A stretch of DNA of 64,000 bases, taken from assembly GCA_001899145.1 (NCBI GenBank), contig MKVF01000021.1, positions 434,001 to 498,000 on the forward strand, given 5' to 3'. The DNA comes from Flavobacteriia bacterium 40-80 (GTDB lineage Bacteria; Bacteroidota; Bacteroidia; Flavobacteriales_D; Crocinitomicaceae). A program made the position numbers and the translations under genes. Shown in pieces: positions 15,239-25,429 of the stretch; positions within the stretch are counted from its first letter, which is position 1; each line of letters starts with the position of its first letter. The notes under the pieces are model-generated. The model was not told where the DNA came from. It saw only the letters and a program-made list of their open reading frames with translations, and did no database searches.

Positions 15239-17413
15239 TCAGAACGGTAATCCTGTTTGCTCTGGTGGTTTGGGCGGTTCGGGTGGTGGTTCTTTTTCCC
15301 TGTTTTGATTGTCCACTTCTTCCCAAGTCAATTCTTTTACGGCATACACATAACCGCTTTTTTTGGATAACCTTAAATAACCGTGTTTCTTCAATGCTTT
15401 GCCTAACTTCATAACTGTACCGTCTGTGATGTTCAGCTTTGCCCGCTCTGCTAATTTGGTGGCTATCTGTGTGGTGTTCAGAAAATTGTTTGCTGTATCT
15501 CTGTCGGCTAATTCAAACCACGTTAAAAGCAATTCTTCTTCGGGGCTTCGGATTTGGTATTGTTCGTTGTTCAGGTTGATTTCTTTTATTTCTTCCTGAT
15601 TGAACCAATAACGGAAACCGTCTTTATAGAGTTGCCTTGCCTGTGCATACGCTTGGTTGATGTCAATGTTATGTGTGTACTCGATGTGTTCCACTTCAAA
15701 ACACAGGAAACGCCTCGAACCTGTTGTATCATTTAAAAATTGGGCGGTGTTTACACTGCCTGCAAACGAAGCCCTGCGGGGCAGGGTTTCGTTGTTGTGT
15801 CCGTATGCTTTACGCATACGGATATGTGTTTTAGTAATCAATTCTTTTAACGTACCGATTTCGGTACGGTTTAAGTTTTCGAGTTCGTCCAAATTGATAA
15901 GCATACATTCCGCTAAATGTATCAAGGTGTCTTTATTGTTTGGGTTTATTGTACCTGAAAACATATAATCCTTTAAAGGCTTTGGTATCAGCTTTTCTAT
16001 CCACGTTGTTTTTCCTACGCCTTGTTTGCCACTAAATACAATTACGGTCTGATTTATTGCTTTATCATTGGTTACACAAGCCACCATTGCGACAAACCAT
16101 TTTTTAAAACATACCTGCCATAAATCCTGCTTTGTCGTTGTAATAGTATTGGCAAGCTCTGTGATGTAGTCGGTTTCATCTTCATTGTTCGACAGGTTAT
16201 CAAAATAATTTTTGAATGGGTCGAACTGTTCGCAATAATCGGAACGTAACAAATTGCGTAATGTGTTGATGTTACATTTTACTTTTGCTTTGAGTATTTC
16301 TCTCAATACGGAATTTTCTACAAAATCCGTTACAGGTTTCCAAAGCGTAGCTTTGGTAGCCTTGTACTCCAACTTTCCCGAAACTACGTTATAGCGAAAG
16401 CTATAACGGTAATTCAAAAAGGTTTCCAATCGGTCTATGAAACTCGGTTTTTCTTCTTCCTCGTCTGTATCATCTTCAGATGATTTTATGCTTTTGGATT
16501 GCTCGGAAATTTCGCCATTTGGCGAAATGGATAAGGTGCTTTTGTTATGTTCGTAGGTGTTGTTATAGGCACTGTTTACCGTTGTTGCTACTTCCTTTGC
16601 ATCATAATTATAATCAGAAAGAATATAGCCCATTGCCATAGGCAATGGCACTCCTTTACGATTAAGGTTGCAAGCCAATAAATGCACAAAGTTGTTTCTA
16701 TTGCCATTTACATAGCTTTCTTTCTTCTCGGTAAATCTTACGCAATGTTCATACGTTGCCAAATAATCATTACTAAATTTTTCGGTAGAAAAACCATTGC
16801 TTGCAATGGTTGGCGGTTCGGGTTCTGCTCCCTGCTCTTGGTTAAAGTAGGGGCTTAAATGTTCGGTTGAAATTACAGGATATACGGTTGCATTTTCATT
16901 GAAATATAAATCCGTGTCGTAAGACACGAAGCAAAGGCGTGTAACGTCTTTGCCCGATTTGTCAATAGGCAATTCTAAAAAATCTTCATAGAATTTTTGT
17001 AGGGTTATAAAGGCTTCCTTGTGGTTTTCTTGTGATGAATTGACTTTGACAAAGATTTTTAAACCGTTTCCCGATGGACTGATAAAAGCCGAATAAGTGT
17101 AGGGCGTTTCCTGTGCCAATGCTAAAGCATTGGTAAGCTGTTCTTTGGTAAGTTTATCAATATCCAATACTACAATTTGCGTGTACGCTGTAAGATATTC
17201 CAACTTTCTACCGCCTTTAAAAGAAGCCGAAGGTGTGAAAGCGGGCAAAGATTTCTTTGCCCTTTCGTATGCTTCCATTTTGCTCTCTGCAAGCGACTTT
17301 CTTAAATAAGTTATCACATTGATATACTTACCTGTTTTGATGTCGTTCAATACCTCAATGATTTTTTGGTTCTCTACCACTTCATTGAAGTTTTTAAAAA
17401 TACTTACTACCAT
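15239..17413 (-). CDS. BT4734-type primase fused to VapE-type helicase (replication protein)
   Basis: 724-residue replication protein. The N-terminal part (about 1-180) matches the VirE_N/BT4734-like primase fold with the VVLDIDKL and ISPSGNGLKIFVKV motifs. A middle region of about 210-300 residues resembles a primase C-terminal domain. The second half is a VapE-type P-loop ATPase with Walker A FSGKQGVGKTTW and Walker B CMLINLDELENL. The C-terminus is a winged-helix-like segment ending in a proline-rich tail (EPPPEPPKPPEQ). Such proteins initiate replication of phage satellites and Bacteroidota mobile elements. It neighbours the tandem repeats at 14661-15195, a plausible origin. Confidence 0.8.
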   Translation of the reverse strand: MVVSIFKNFNEVVENQKIIEVLNDIKTGKYINVITYLRKSLAESKMEAYERAKKSLPAFTPSASFKGGRKLEYLTAYTQIVVLDIDKLTKEQLTNALALAQETPYTYSAFISPSGNGLKIFVKVNSSQENHKEAFITLQKFYEDFLELPIDKSGKDVTRLCFVSYDTDLYFNENATVYPVISTEHLSPYFNQEQGAEPEPPTIASNGFSTEKFSNDYLATYEHCVRFTEKKESYVNGNRNNFVHLLACNLNRKGVPLPMAMGYILSDYNYDAKEVATTVNSAYNNTYEHNKSTLSISPNGEISEQSKSIKSSEDDTDEEEEKPSFIDRLETFLNYRYSFRYNVVSGKLEYKATKATLWKPVTDFVENSVLREILKAKVKCNINTLRNLLRSDYCEQFDPFKNYFDNLSNNEDETDYITELANTITTTKQDLWQVCFKKWFVAMVACVTNDKAINQTVIVFSGKQGVGKTTWIEKLIPKPLKDYMFSGTINPNNKDTLIHLAECMLINLDELENLNRTEIGTLKELITKTHIRMRKAYGHNNETLPRRASFAGSVNTAQFLNDTTGSRRFLCFEVEHIEYTHNIDINQAYAQARQLYKDGFRYWFNQEEIKEINLNNEQYQIRSPEEELLLTWFELADRDTANNFLNTTQIATKLAERAKLNITDGTVMKLGKALKKHGYLRLSKKSGYVYAVKELTWEEVDNQNREKEPPPEPPKPPEQTGLPF

Positions 17414-17452
17414 AACTTCCGATTTTTAAGATTGATAAAACCATTGCCTACA

Positions 17453-17734
17453 TTACTTCTTAGCAAATGCTTTGTTGTAATGCTCCTGCAATAGTTTTTC
17501 TACGTCTGAAAGTTTGTAGTAAATTTTGTTGCCTACCTGTGAGAATGAAATACGCCCCTCATCACGCCACGTCTGGGCGGTTCGTTTGGAAATTTTCATC
17601 AGCATTAAAAACTCCTGATTGTCTAAAAACGTGTCCTTTTTAGGTTCGTTCTTTGCATTAAGGCGTTGGGTAATTTCGTCCAACCTTGCTACCAACTCTG
17701 TGTATTGGTCTTTTGATAAAATAATTGCTTCCAT
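17453..17734 (-). CDS. Excisionase-like helix-turn-helix protein
   Basis: 93 residues: N-terminal coiled-coil helix (LDEITQRLNAKNEP), then a MerR-like winged helix of the HTH_17 type (FLDNQEFLMLMKISKRTAQTWRDEGRISFSQVGNKIYYKLSDVEKLLQEHY). Proteins of this kind in Bacteroidota mobile elements act as excisionases or DNA-binding accessory factors. It reads into the primase-helicase gene 39 bp downstream, so the two are probably co-transcribed. It may bind the GTACAACA-type arm repeats or the 14661-15195 units. Confidence 0.8.
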   Translation of the reverse strand: MEAIILSKDQYTELVARLDEITQRLNAKNEPKKDTFLDNQEFLMLMKISKRTAQTWRDEGRISFSQVGNKIYYKLSDVEKLLQEHYNKAFAKK

Positions 17735-17823
17735 TTGTATAAATATTTATGATTATGGAAGCAAAGGACAGCAACATAAAAAAGTCATTATGTCCGTACT
17801 TGGTCTTTCGGGACAAGATTTAT

Positions 17824-18732
17824 TTACAGCATTTTATCAATGTCTATTCTTTTGTGGGGTTTGGGACGTTTATCGGATTTGGACGGTGTAAGCATTGTTT
17901 TTACGGTTTCGGGACTTAATTCCCTGCCGTCTTTATCTGTGAATGAATTTACAATAACAGCAACGAAATCATTTATATTTCCGTCAATAATGGGCTTGCC
18001 GTCTGTAAACAGCTCTCTGTGCAGTTGGTAAAATATATCTACCAACTGATTGATGTTGCAATTTATTTTTAGCTTATTGAAAGGAATGCCGTTGGTATTC
18101 TTCTGCATTTGTTGTTTAGAAAATTCATCGGTTAAACGGATTAAATGCTGTATCTGGTCAATCTCTTTTTGACACTGGTCGGAATAATCGGGCAATTTTG
18201 GATTGATGAAATCTATACTTGCCTGTTCGTAATCGAACTTTTCATTGGTCAAAAACATTATTTTATCTGTATAATCGCCCATTGCATTTACTTTACTTTT
18301 TACTTCTCTGAATGAAAAATACCGTTCCTCACATTCCGCATTGATGTACTGCATTGGCGGTTTTATTTTTGTGTGCCTGTTTCTTAAAATGTCTAATTCT
18401 TTACGCTTACTTTCTATAATAGTATAGCATTTTATCATTCGTCCACGCTTGGTCGTACTGACAAATATTTCTTCGTTCTCTGAAATCAGCTTTTCAAATT
18501 TGTTTAGCCATTTAATTGGGTTGGTTGTAAAATCGCAATGGTGTGAAAAGAAATCGGGCAGTTTGGAATAGGGAAGAAAGAAAATTTTATTCATTAGTTG
18601 CTGACAATAGGCTAAATTATCGGAAATTTCTTCCTGAAAAATGTCGAGCAGTGTATTTTCGGACTGTTCTTTTGGAACTGCCGTATGTTCGGGAAATTGA
18701 ACTGTATTTTTTATTTGATGTTTAATTGGCAT
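17824..18732 (-). CDS. RteC-like mobile-element protein
   Basis: 302 residues, helical and charged, without membrane segments. The C-terminal part, LKINCNINQLVDIFYQLHRE followed by IDGNINDFVAVIVNSF and ETVKTMLTPSKSDKRPKPHKR, resembles the C-terminal region of RteC, a regulator of excision in Bacteroides conjugative transposons. Similarity is partial, so RteC-like is cautious. It is the first gene of a leftward set with the excisionase-like and primase genes, fitting control of island excision or replication. Confidence 0.55.
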   Translation of the reverse strand: MPIKHQIKNTVQFPEHTAVPKEQSENTLLDIFQEEISDNLAYCQQLMNKIFFLPYSKLPDFFSHHCDFTTNPIKWLNKFEKLISENEEIFVSTTKRGRMIKCYTIIESKRKELDILRNRHTKIKPPMQYINAECEERYFSFREVKSKVNAMGDYTDKIMFLTNEKFDYEQASIDFINPKLPDYSDQCQKEIDQIQHLIRLTDEFSKQQMQKNTNGIPFNKLKINCNINQLVDIFYQLHRELFTDGKPIIDGNINDFVAVIVNSFTDKDGRELSPETVKTMLTPSKSDKRPKPHKRIDIDKML

Positions 18733-18842
18733 AATGTAGATAATTTAAGATTGGGTCGTCTTCCGCAATCATTGACATAATAATATTTCCGTATTATTTT
18801 TTCATTTTCAACACGGTCCATTTACTGAATGTCCAGCATCTA

Positions 18843-20603
18843 CTATGTGGAACTGATATTATTATTGCTTTGCAGGCTGTTTAATGAAAAAGTAAAAGTG
18901 CTCCCTGCTCCTAAATCACTTTTTACAGAGATTTCACCGCCCTGTGCCTGAATAAACTCTTTGCTGATGCTTAGACCTAATCCTGTACCCTCCTTTTTTG
19001 TGCCAGGTATGCGGAAATATCGGTCAAATATTTTGTCAATATATTGTGGTGAAATTCCTTGACCTGTATCTGTGACGGAGAAGCGCACCTTATTATCTGT
19101 CGCTTTAACATCAATACTAATAATTGAATTATCATAAGAATAACGAATGGCATTGGAAAGCAAATTAGTCAATACCCAAGCGGTTTTTTCGTTATCGGCA
19201 AGCACTTGTGGCAAATTATCGGCTATTTTTATTTTAAATTTGATTTGCTTTTGTTCGGCTGCTGCTTTGGTGGCATTTACAGCATATTCTACAATTTCTT
19301 TGGCTTCAGACGGAACAACACTTATTTGAATAGTGCCACTCTCAACTTGTGTCATATTCAGTAATTCTCCTGTAATTTTCAGTAATCGTCCTGTATCATC
19401 GTTGATGCTGTGTAAAAGACTTTGCTGTTCTCTATTTAATTCACCAACCTTCTTATTTTCAAGTAATTGCAAACTCATTTGTATAGATGAAATAGGGGTC
19501 TTCAGTTCGTGAGAAACAGTGGCTAAAAAATTTGTTTTAGCAAAATCCAATTCTTTATAAGGAGTGATGTTTTGTAAGAGAATTACGTTTCCTATATGTT
19601 TTTCTTCTTTCTCACCTGTGGGTGTAATCAGAATAGGTATAATCTCCTTTTCAAAATAACTTTCTTTATTGTCGGCATAAATTTTTATAGGGAATGATTT
19701 TTGTTTTTTATCGGCTGTTTCTTTTTCGGGCAAATCTTGTATCAAGTTTTTTATAAGGTCATTATGTTTTGCAATGTTTTTGATGGGTACGCCAATTACA
19801 TTATCTTTCTGTAAACCTGCTATTTTTAATGCGATGTCATTCATAAATAAAATAGTGTGTTTCTCATCCAAACCAATAACCGGCTCACTCATATTGTTAA
19901 TAAGGGTTTCGATACGTGTTTTTGCCATCATCAACCTTTCAATGCTACTATTACTGTATTCTTCCAGCTTTTTCGCCATAGTATTGAATGATTTAGCTAA
20001 ATCACCGTATTCATTATGTTCTTCAAAATGTACTCTTCTGGAGTAGTTTTTTGCAGCAATCTCTTTGATGCTTTCCGTTAGTTCCCGGATAGGATTAGCA
20101 ATGTTTGAAGGCAGATTTATCAGAAGGGTGAACGCTATTATAAAACAAAATGTCCCTGTAACAGCAATCCATAAAATAGCCTTATCAGCCGTTTTTTCTG
20201 CTACCTCGTTTTTTCGCTGTATTGCCTGCATATTCAGTAGCATTACATCGGTAATGTCTTTCTGTATCATCCGGAGCAAGGAACTATCATCCGGAGAATT
20301 TACTATGAGTGCAAAATCCTGTTTAATCTTGTCCGTAATTTCCTGTTCTCCAACTTCTGTGATGGTCCTCGTTTGTTTTTCCAGGCTTTGCCTGAATTTC
20401 TTTTGTTGTTCAGGGTTATGAATATCACTGTTCAGTGCATTGAGCATCTGGCGACAATAATCTACAGTATTGTAATTATCTGCCAGTATATTCTTAGCAT
20501 CATTAGATAGCTTATTTATGTGGGTTGCACTTAATACAGTAAGAAATGCTATCATTGCAAACAGGAGTCCGACACCTAATGTTAGCTTCGTTTTTATTTT
20601 CAT
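18843..20603 (-). CDS. Sensor histidine kinase of the Kdp cluster
   Basis: 586 residues. Two transmembrane helices (about 7-29 and 145-165) enclose a periplasmic four-helix sensor, followed by HAMP (about 170-220), PAS (about 232-340), HisKA with phospho-acceptor His365 in SHELKTP, and HATPase_c with N-box NLLSNAIRYS, and GTGLGLSIS. It ends the kdp operon, 14 bp after the KdpD-N gene. In E. coli KdpD is one protein; here the cytoplasmic KdpD/Usp part and the kinase are separate polypeptides. Its likely partner is the sigma-54-type regulator at 28389-29735. Confidence 0.85.
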   Translation of the reverse strand: MKIKTKLTLGVGLLFAMIAFLTVLSATHINKLSNDAKNILADNYNTVDYCRQMLNALNSDIHNPEQQKKFRQSLEKQTRTITEVGEQEITDKIKQDFALIVNSPDDSSLLRMIQKDITDVMLLNMQAIQRKNEVAEKTADKAILWIAVTGTFCFIIAFTLLINLPSNIANPIRELTESIKEIAAKNYSRRVHFEEHNEYGDLAKSFNTMAKKLEEYSNSSIERLMMAKTRIETLINNMSEPVIGLDEKHTILFMNDIALKIAGLQKDNVIGVPIKNIAKHNDLIKNLIQDLPEKETADKKQKSFPIKIYADNKESYFEKEIIPILITPTGEKEEKHIGNVILLQNITPYKELDFAKTNFLATVSHELKTPISSIQMSLQLLENKKVGELNREQQSLLHSINDDTGRLLKITGELLNMTQVESGTIQISVVPSEAKEIVEYAVNATKAAAEQKQIKFKIKIADNLPQVLADNEKTAWVLTNLLSNAIRYSYDNSIISIDVKATDNKVRFSVTDTGQGISPQYIDKIFDRYFRIPGTKKEGTGLGLSISKEFIQAQGGEISVKSDLGAGSTFTFSLNSLQSNNNISST

Positions 20604-20616
20604 CGCTTCAATTCTT

Positions 20617-21741
20617 TTAACTTAATATCACAAGGTCAATATTATTTTCTGACAACTTTTTCAGAAGACCATTAAAAACATTACCTGCCAAAATAATATG
20701 CAACAGGCTTAGATGTGGTTTCCCTATGCAAATGGTTGTTATCTTCCGTTGTTCACATTGTTCTATTATGGCTCTGGAAACATTATCATTTTCAATTTTA
20801 ATGATTTCCGCACCCAATTCTGTTGCTAATTTAAAGTTATTTATAAGATGTCTTTGTTTGTCAAGGGCTATTTTATCAGGGCTTTCACGGAGTGTTTGTA
20901 CATAAAGTACAGACCATTTGCTGTTGTAATAATTGGCAAGCCTCGCTGTTTTTCGTATTACGTTTTTAGCTGTTTTTTCGTTTGAGCTGATACAGGCTAA
21001 AAACTTTTCCCGTTTAGCTGTACTGGTCAAGGTAACTTCGCTTTCAACTTTACGTTCTACCTGAGAGGCCACTTCTTTTAGTGCTAACTCTCTTAGCTGA
21101 AGTATATGTTCACTTTTGAAAAAATTATTGAGTGCCGTTTCTATCTTTGCGGGTTCATATATCTTCCCCTCCTTAAGACGTGTAATTAATTCATCTGCTG
21201 TTAAGTCAATATTTACTACTTCGTCTGCTTCGGCTATCACACTATCGGGAATACGTTCTTTTACCTCAATTCCTGTGATGGCTCTCACTTCTTCATTAAG
21301 ACTTTCTATATGTTGTATATTAACAGCACTGATTACGTTTATACCTGCATCTAAAATGTCTAATACATCCTGCCAGCGTTTTTCATTTTTGCTGCCTTCG
21401 ATATTGCTATGTGCCAGTTCATCTACTATTACTACTTCGGGGCGTAAATTGATAACTGCCTGAACATCTAATTCTTCTAATTCCTTGCCCTTATAAAACA
21501 GCTTTCTGCGTGGGATAACAGGTAGCCCCTCTAACAAATCGTGTGTTTCTTTTCTATTGTGCGTTTCAATGTAGCCCACCTTTATGTCGATACCATTTCG
21601 CAAGAGCGAATGTGCTTCCTGTAGCATACGAAAGGTTTTGCCTACACCGGCACTCATACCGATGTAGACTTTAAATTTCCCTCTCCTTGACTTTTTTATC
21701 AGGTCAAGAAATTGTTGTACTGTTTGGTCTTTTTCTGTCAT
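20617..21741 (-). CDS. kdpD: KdpD N-terminal sensor (KdpD domain plus Usp domain)
   Basis: 374 residues, equal to the soluble N-terminal part of E. coli KdpD. The KdpD domain has Walker A GMSAGVGKT near residue 28-36, GYIETHNRKET, and the VVIVDELAHSN motif. From about 225 onward is a universal stress protein fold (FLACISSNEKTAKNVIRKTARLAN and TICIGKPHLSLLHIIL), which in KdpD binds regulatory nucleotides such as c-di-AMP. The transmembrane and kinase parts are missing and supplied by the separate histidine kinase next door. The start codon overlaps the stop of the porin gene by one base. Confidence 0.9.
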   Translation of the reverse strand: MTEKDQTVQQFLDLIKKSRRGKFKVYIGMSAGVGKTFRMLQEAHSLLRNGIDIKVGYIETHNRKETHDLLEGLPVIPRRKLFYKGKELEELDVQAVINLRPEVVIVDELAHSNIEGSKNEKRWQDVLDILDAGINVISAVNIQHIESLNEEVRAITGIEVKERIPDSVIAEADEVVNIDLTADELITRLKEGKIYEPAKIETALNNFFKSEHILQLRELALKEVASQVERKVESEVTLTSTAKREKFLACISSNEKTAKNVIRKTARLANYYNSKWSVLYVQTLRESPDKIALDKQRHLINNFKLATELGAEIIKIENDNVSRAIIEQCEQRKITTICIGKPHLSLLHIILAGNVFNGLLKKLSENNIDLVILS

Positions 21742-22817
21742 TAAAAAGCAATGGCTAATGATGTTGTGATGAAAAAATTGTTATTGCCCAGCTTTTCATT
21801 TCCTATAAAAATCTTGTCCTTGCTGGTAAGTCCTCGTCCTTCTATACGCCATCGTATATTTTTACGTATCAGGTAATCGTAATTTATGGAATATCCCCAG
21901 GTTTTAAATCCGTTTGGTGTACCTATACCAATTATTGCACCGTTTTCGTCGTTATAATACTCTGCTCTTATTGCCAAATTATGTTTTTCGGCGGGGCTAT
22001 ATTTTACAATCACAACCGGTGCGTACCATGTATTATAATGGTTGCTTCCTTTGTTTTTCTGCTCTGCTCCAATATCAAACCCTGCTGTTAAAGCAAATTT
22101 TTCTGTGATTTGAAAGATGCCGTAAAGGTTGTGAAAATACCGCATTTGCCTTGTGCTATCGACTTTATCATTTCCAATAAAGGAGCTGCTGTTGAGGGTG
22201 ATTTTTGAATTGGGTTTGTAGGTTAGCTGATGACCGAATGCAGGGGTGTTATTACCATCTATACGTTGAATGCGCTGCCATCCGTTTAGTAACAATCCGC
22301 TTACAAACCATTTGCCGTTATCGGTTGTATATGAAATTTTTGCGCCTGTCTCAAAATAGGGCGAATTTTCTGCATATATCCCTCTGGTCAATGTCCAGTT
22401 GTCTATACCTACGGCACTTTCAAAACCAATATGAGATGAAAAAACGCCTGCGTCAATCCATAAATCCTTATTCTTTGAAATTTTTATACCTGCGTTCGCC
22501 TCGTATATATTTTTCAATACGCTCGGTTCTGCTGCGTAGTTTGCATTCATATAGGTACCTGTAGCCAAAGCGAGATTTGCCCTCACATTATCCGTATTAT
22601 AGGATGCCTTTACAAAGCCTAAATTCAGGTTAAACTCATTGTGTCTATTGTGTGAATACATAAATGCAGGTCGATTATGATTGTCAGGATTGCCAAAATC
22701 ATAAGCATAGTATGTTTCTAAATAACCACTAAAAGTAAAGGGTGACTTGGTGGTATCTGTTTGTGCAAAGCTATTTATGCTTAACAAAATCAGCGATGCA
22801 GTTATTAGGTTCTTCAT
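21741..22817 (-). CDS. Outer-membrane beta-barrel porin (OmpL/Bbp2-like)
   Basis: 358 residues with a cleavable signal peptide (NLITASLILLSINSFAQ). The mature part is a series of amphipathic strands with FSGYLETYYAYDFGNPDNHNRPAF near the start, aromatic girdle residues, and a C-terminal strand ending in ITTSLAIAF, as for barrel proteins with a terminal Phe. It fits the putative beta-barrel porin-2 family. Encoded between kdpC and kdpD with 5 bp and 1-base junctions, it is probably the outer-membrane entry for potassium scavenged by Kdp, a common Bacteroidota arrangement. Confidence 0.8.
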   Translation of the reverse strand: MKNLITASLILLSINSFAQTDTTKSPFTFSGYLETYYAYDFGNPDNHNRPAFMYSHNRHNEFNLNLGFVKASYNTDNVRANLALATGTYMNANYAAEPSVLKNIYEANAGIKISKNKDLWIDAGVFSSHIGFESAVGIDNWTLTRGIYAENSPYFETGAKISYTTDNGKWFVSGLLLNGWQRIQRIDGNNTPAFGHQLTYKPNSKITLNSSSFIGNDKVDSTRQMRYFHNLYGIFQITEKFALTAGFDIGAEQKNKGSNHYNTWYAPVVIVKYSPAEKHNLAIRAEYYNDENGAIIGIGTPNGFKTWGYSINYDYLIRKNIRWRIEGRGLTSKDKIFIGNEKLGNNNFFITTSLAIAF

Positions 22818-22822
22818 CTTAT

Positions 22823-23383
22823 TTATTTTAAATTATCTAATGCTATATTTAATTCGAGTACATTTATTTTTTCAGGTCCGAAGAGGCCGAACAAAGGTTT
22901 TTCTGTTTTCGCAAGGATGAGTTGCAGAAGATTTCCTTCGGCAATTCCACGAATTTTAGCAATACGTTTTACCTGTACTTTTGCCGCCTGTACGGAAATA
23001 TTCGGGTCAAGACCGCTACCACTTGCCGTTACCAAATCCACGGGGATTTCAGACTTGGCAATACCGGGATTGTGCACTAAAAATGTATCTATCCTTGCCT
23101 GAACCTGTTGGAGATATTCCTTATTGGAAGCTGCTTTGTTGCTGCCTCCGGAACCTGCGGCATTATAATCCACTGCAGAAGGACGTGACCAGAAATATTT
23201 ATCTTCCGTAAAAGACTGCCCAACATTGGCATAGTATGTTTTACCATTGTGTGTGATAATTTTTCCCTTTCCCTTATTTGGAGCGAACTGTGCCATACCC
23301 CAAACGATAAGCGGATAGGCTATACAGAGTAATAGGATGCTTAAAACTGTTAGCTTGATAGCCGGTAAAATATGTTTTTTCAT
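22823..23383 (-). CDS. kdpC: Potassium-transporting ATPase subunit C
   Basis: 186 residues, the KdpC subunit that stabilises the KdpFABC complex. One N-terminal transmembrane helix (about 12-32) then a periplasmic domain with the family motifs YFWSRPSA, NLGP-like AAGSGGSNKA, and SGSGLDPNISVQAA. Length is normal. It follows kdpB by 13 bp and precedes the porin gene by 5 bp. Confidence 0.95.
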   Translation of the reverse strand: MKKHILPAIKLTVLSILLLCIAYPLIVWGMAQFAPNKGKGKIITHNGKTYYANVGQSFTEDKYFWSRPSAVDYNAAGSGGSNKAASNKEYLQQVQARIDTFLVHNPGIAKSEIPVDLVTASGSGLDPNISVQAAKVQVKRIAKIRGIAEGNLLQLILAKTEKPLFGLFGPEKINVLELNIALDNLK

Positions 23384-23396
23384 TTTGATTAATGTT

Positions 23397-25409
23397 TTAA
23401 ATAAATACTGAAACCAACAGGTCGATAAGTTTTATGCCTACAAACGGAACAATAATGCCGCCCAAACCGTAGATGAATAAATTTCTGCGAAGCAGGGCAC
23501 TGGCGCCGATAGGTTTGTAGGCTACTCCTTTTAATGCTAATGGTATTAACATCGGGATGACGATGGCATTGAATATAATTGCCGATAGAATGGCACTTTC
23601 GGGTGAGTGCAAATTCATAATGTTTAATCCCTGTAAAGCAGGAATGGAAGCAATAAACAGTGCCGGAACAATGGCAAAATACTTCGCTACGTCATTGGCA
23701 ATACTGAATGTGGTTAATGTTCCCCTTGTCATTAACAATTGTTTGCCTATTTCAACAACCTCAATCAGTTTGGTCGGGTCGTTATCTAAATCCACCATAT
23801 TACCTGCTTCTTTGGCTGCTTGTGTACCGCTGTTCATCGCTACGCCTACATCTGCCTGTGCTAAGGCGGGCGCATCGTTGGTACCATCGCCCATCATCGC
23901 TACCAGTCTGCCCTGTGATTGCTCGTTGCGGATATAGTTCATTTTATCTTCGGGTTTTGCTTCGGCAATAAAGTCATCTACACCTGCTTTTTCAGCAATG
24001 TATTTTGCCGTTAGCGGATTATCGCCTGTAACCATTACGGTTTTAATCCCCATTTTGCGTAAGCGTTCAAAGCGTTCCTGTATGCCTGGCTTGATGATGT
24101 CCTGCAATTCAATTACGCCCAATACTTTTTCATTTTCGGCAACAACGAGTGGTGTTCCGCCATTGCTTGAAATGGATTTTACCTGTTCTTCTGTTTCGGA
24201 TGGAAAGTGGTTTCCTGCTTTTTCAACCAGATTTTTGATAGCATCTGATGCTCCTTTTCTGATTTTTATAGTATCGTAATCAATTCCGGAACTTCTTGTT
24301 TCTGCCGTAAATTTTATGAAACGTGGATTTTGTATCTGATAACTTAGTGGATTAACACCTGCCAATTCTATGATAGATTTACCTTCGGGGGTTTCATCTG
24401 CCATAGAACTTAACACGACCGATTTCAGAAAATGCTTTTCATCCACACCGTTTACGGGGTAGAATTTTGTTGCTTTTCTGTTACCAATGGTAATGGTTCC
24501 GGTTTTGTCGAGTAGTAATACATCTACGTCTCCTGCGGTTTCAACCGCTTTACCACTTTTAGTGATTACATTAGCCCGCAAAGCCCTGTCCATTCCCGCA
24601 ATACCGATAGCTGATAGTAATCCGCCAATGGTGGTAGGAATTAAGCAAACAAAAAGTGATATAAATGCAGCTATGGTAATGGGGGTTTGCGCATAATCTG
24701 CAAAGGGCTTCAATGTAACGACTACGATAATAAAAACAAGTGTAAAGCCTGAGAGCAGTATAGTCAACGCAATTTCGTTAGGTGTTTTTTGACGGCTTGC
24801 ACCTTCTACTAAAGCAATCATTTTATCTAAAAAACTTTCGCCAGCTTCGGTGGTTACGCAAACTTTAATTTTATCTGACAGTACTTTTGTACCGCCGGTA
24901 ACACTACTTTTATCGCCTCCTGCTTCCCGGATTACGGGTGCACTCTCGCCTGTGATGGCACTTTCATCTATGGTTGCCAAGCCTTCAATAATTTCGCCGT
25001 CGGAGGGGATGATATCGCCTGCTTCACAGATAAATACGTCGCCTTTTTTAAGTTGTGAGGAAGAAATAGTTTCTCCATTTTCTAACCGGGCAGGTGTTTC
25101 TTCTCTTGTTTTACGTAAACTGTCGGCTTGTGCTTTTCCCCGAGCCTCGGCAATGGCTTCGGCAAAATTGGCAAACAATAGCGTTGCGAATAGTATAACT
25201 GTAACGATTAGGTTATAGGCAAAACTACCCTGGCTCTGCTCGCCAAATGCTATCCATACACATACAGCTGCCATCACGAGTGTACCTATCCACACCATAA
25301 ACATTACCGGATTTCGGAACATTTTTGCAGGGTGCAATTTGATGAATGATTGCTTCAAGGCTTCATTCATTAATGCAGGTTCAAATAATTTATTTTTGTT
25401 ATTATTCAT
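23397..25409 (-). CDS. kdpB: Potassium-transporting P-type ATPase subunit B
   Basis: 670 residues, the ATP-hydrolysing subunit of KdpFABC. It shows the TGES actuator motif (AITGESAPV), the phosphorylation site DKTGT with Asp301, the KGA nucleotide-binding motif and the hinge [12 protein letters not shown], plus seven predicted transmembrane helices including a [11 protein letters not shown] stretch typical of KdpB. All catalytic residues are present. It lies between kdpA (20 bp) and kdpC (13 bp) in the island's leftward operon. Confidence 0.97.
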   Translation of the reverse strand: MNNNKNKLFEPALMNEALKQSFIKLHPAKMFRNPVMFMVWIGTLVMAAVCVWIAFGEQSQGSFAYNLIVTVILFATLLFANFAEAIAEARGKAQADSLRKTREETPARLENGETISSSQLKKGDVFICEAGDIIPSDGEIIEGLATIDESAITGESAPVIREAGGDKSSVTGGTKVLSDKIKVCVTTEAGESFLDKMIALVEGASRQKTPNEIALTILLSGFTLVFIIVVVTLKPFADYAQTPITIAAFISLFVCLIPTTIGGLLSAIGIAGMDRALRANVITKSGKAVETAGDVDVLLLDKTGTITIGNRKATKFYPVNGVDEKHFLKSVVLSSMADETPEGKSIIELAGVNPLSYQIQNPRFIKFTAETRSSGIDYDTIKIRKGASDAIKNLVEKAGNHFPSETEEQVKSISSNGGTPLVVAENEKVLGVIELQDIIKPGIQERFERLRKMGIKTVMVTGDNPLTAKYIAEKAGVDDFIAEAKPEDKMNYIRNEQSQGRLVAMMGDGTNDAPALAQADVGVAMNSGTQAAKEAGNMVDLDNDPTKLIEVVEIGKQLLMTRGTLTTFSIANDVAKYFAIVPALFIASIPALQGLNIMNLHSPESAILSAIIFNAIVIPMLIPLALKGVAYKPIGASALLRRNLFIYGLGGIIVPFVGIKLIDLLVSVFI

Positions 25410-25429
25410 TTCTGTTGAATTGATAAAGA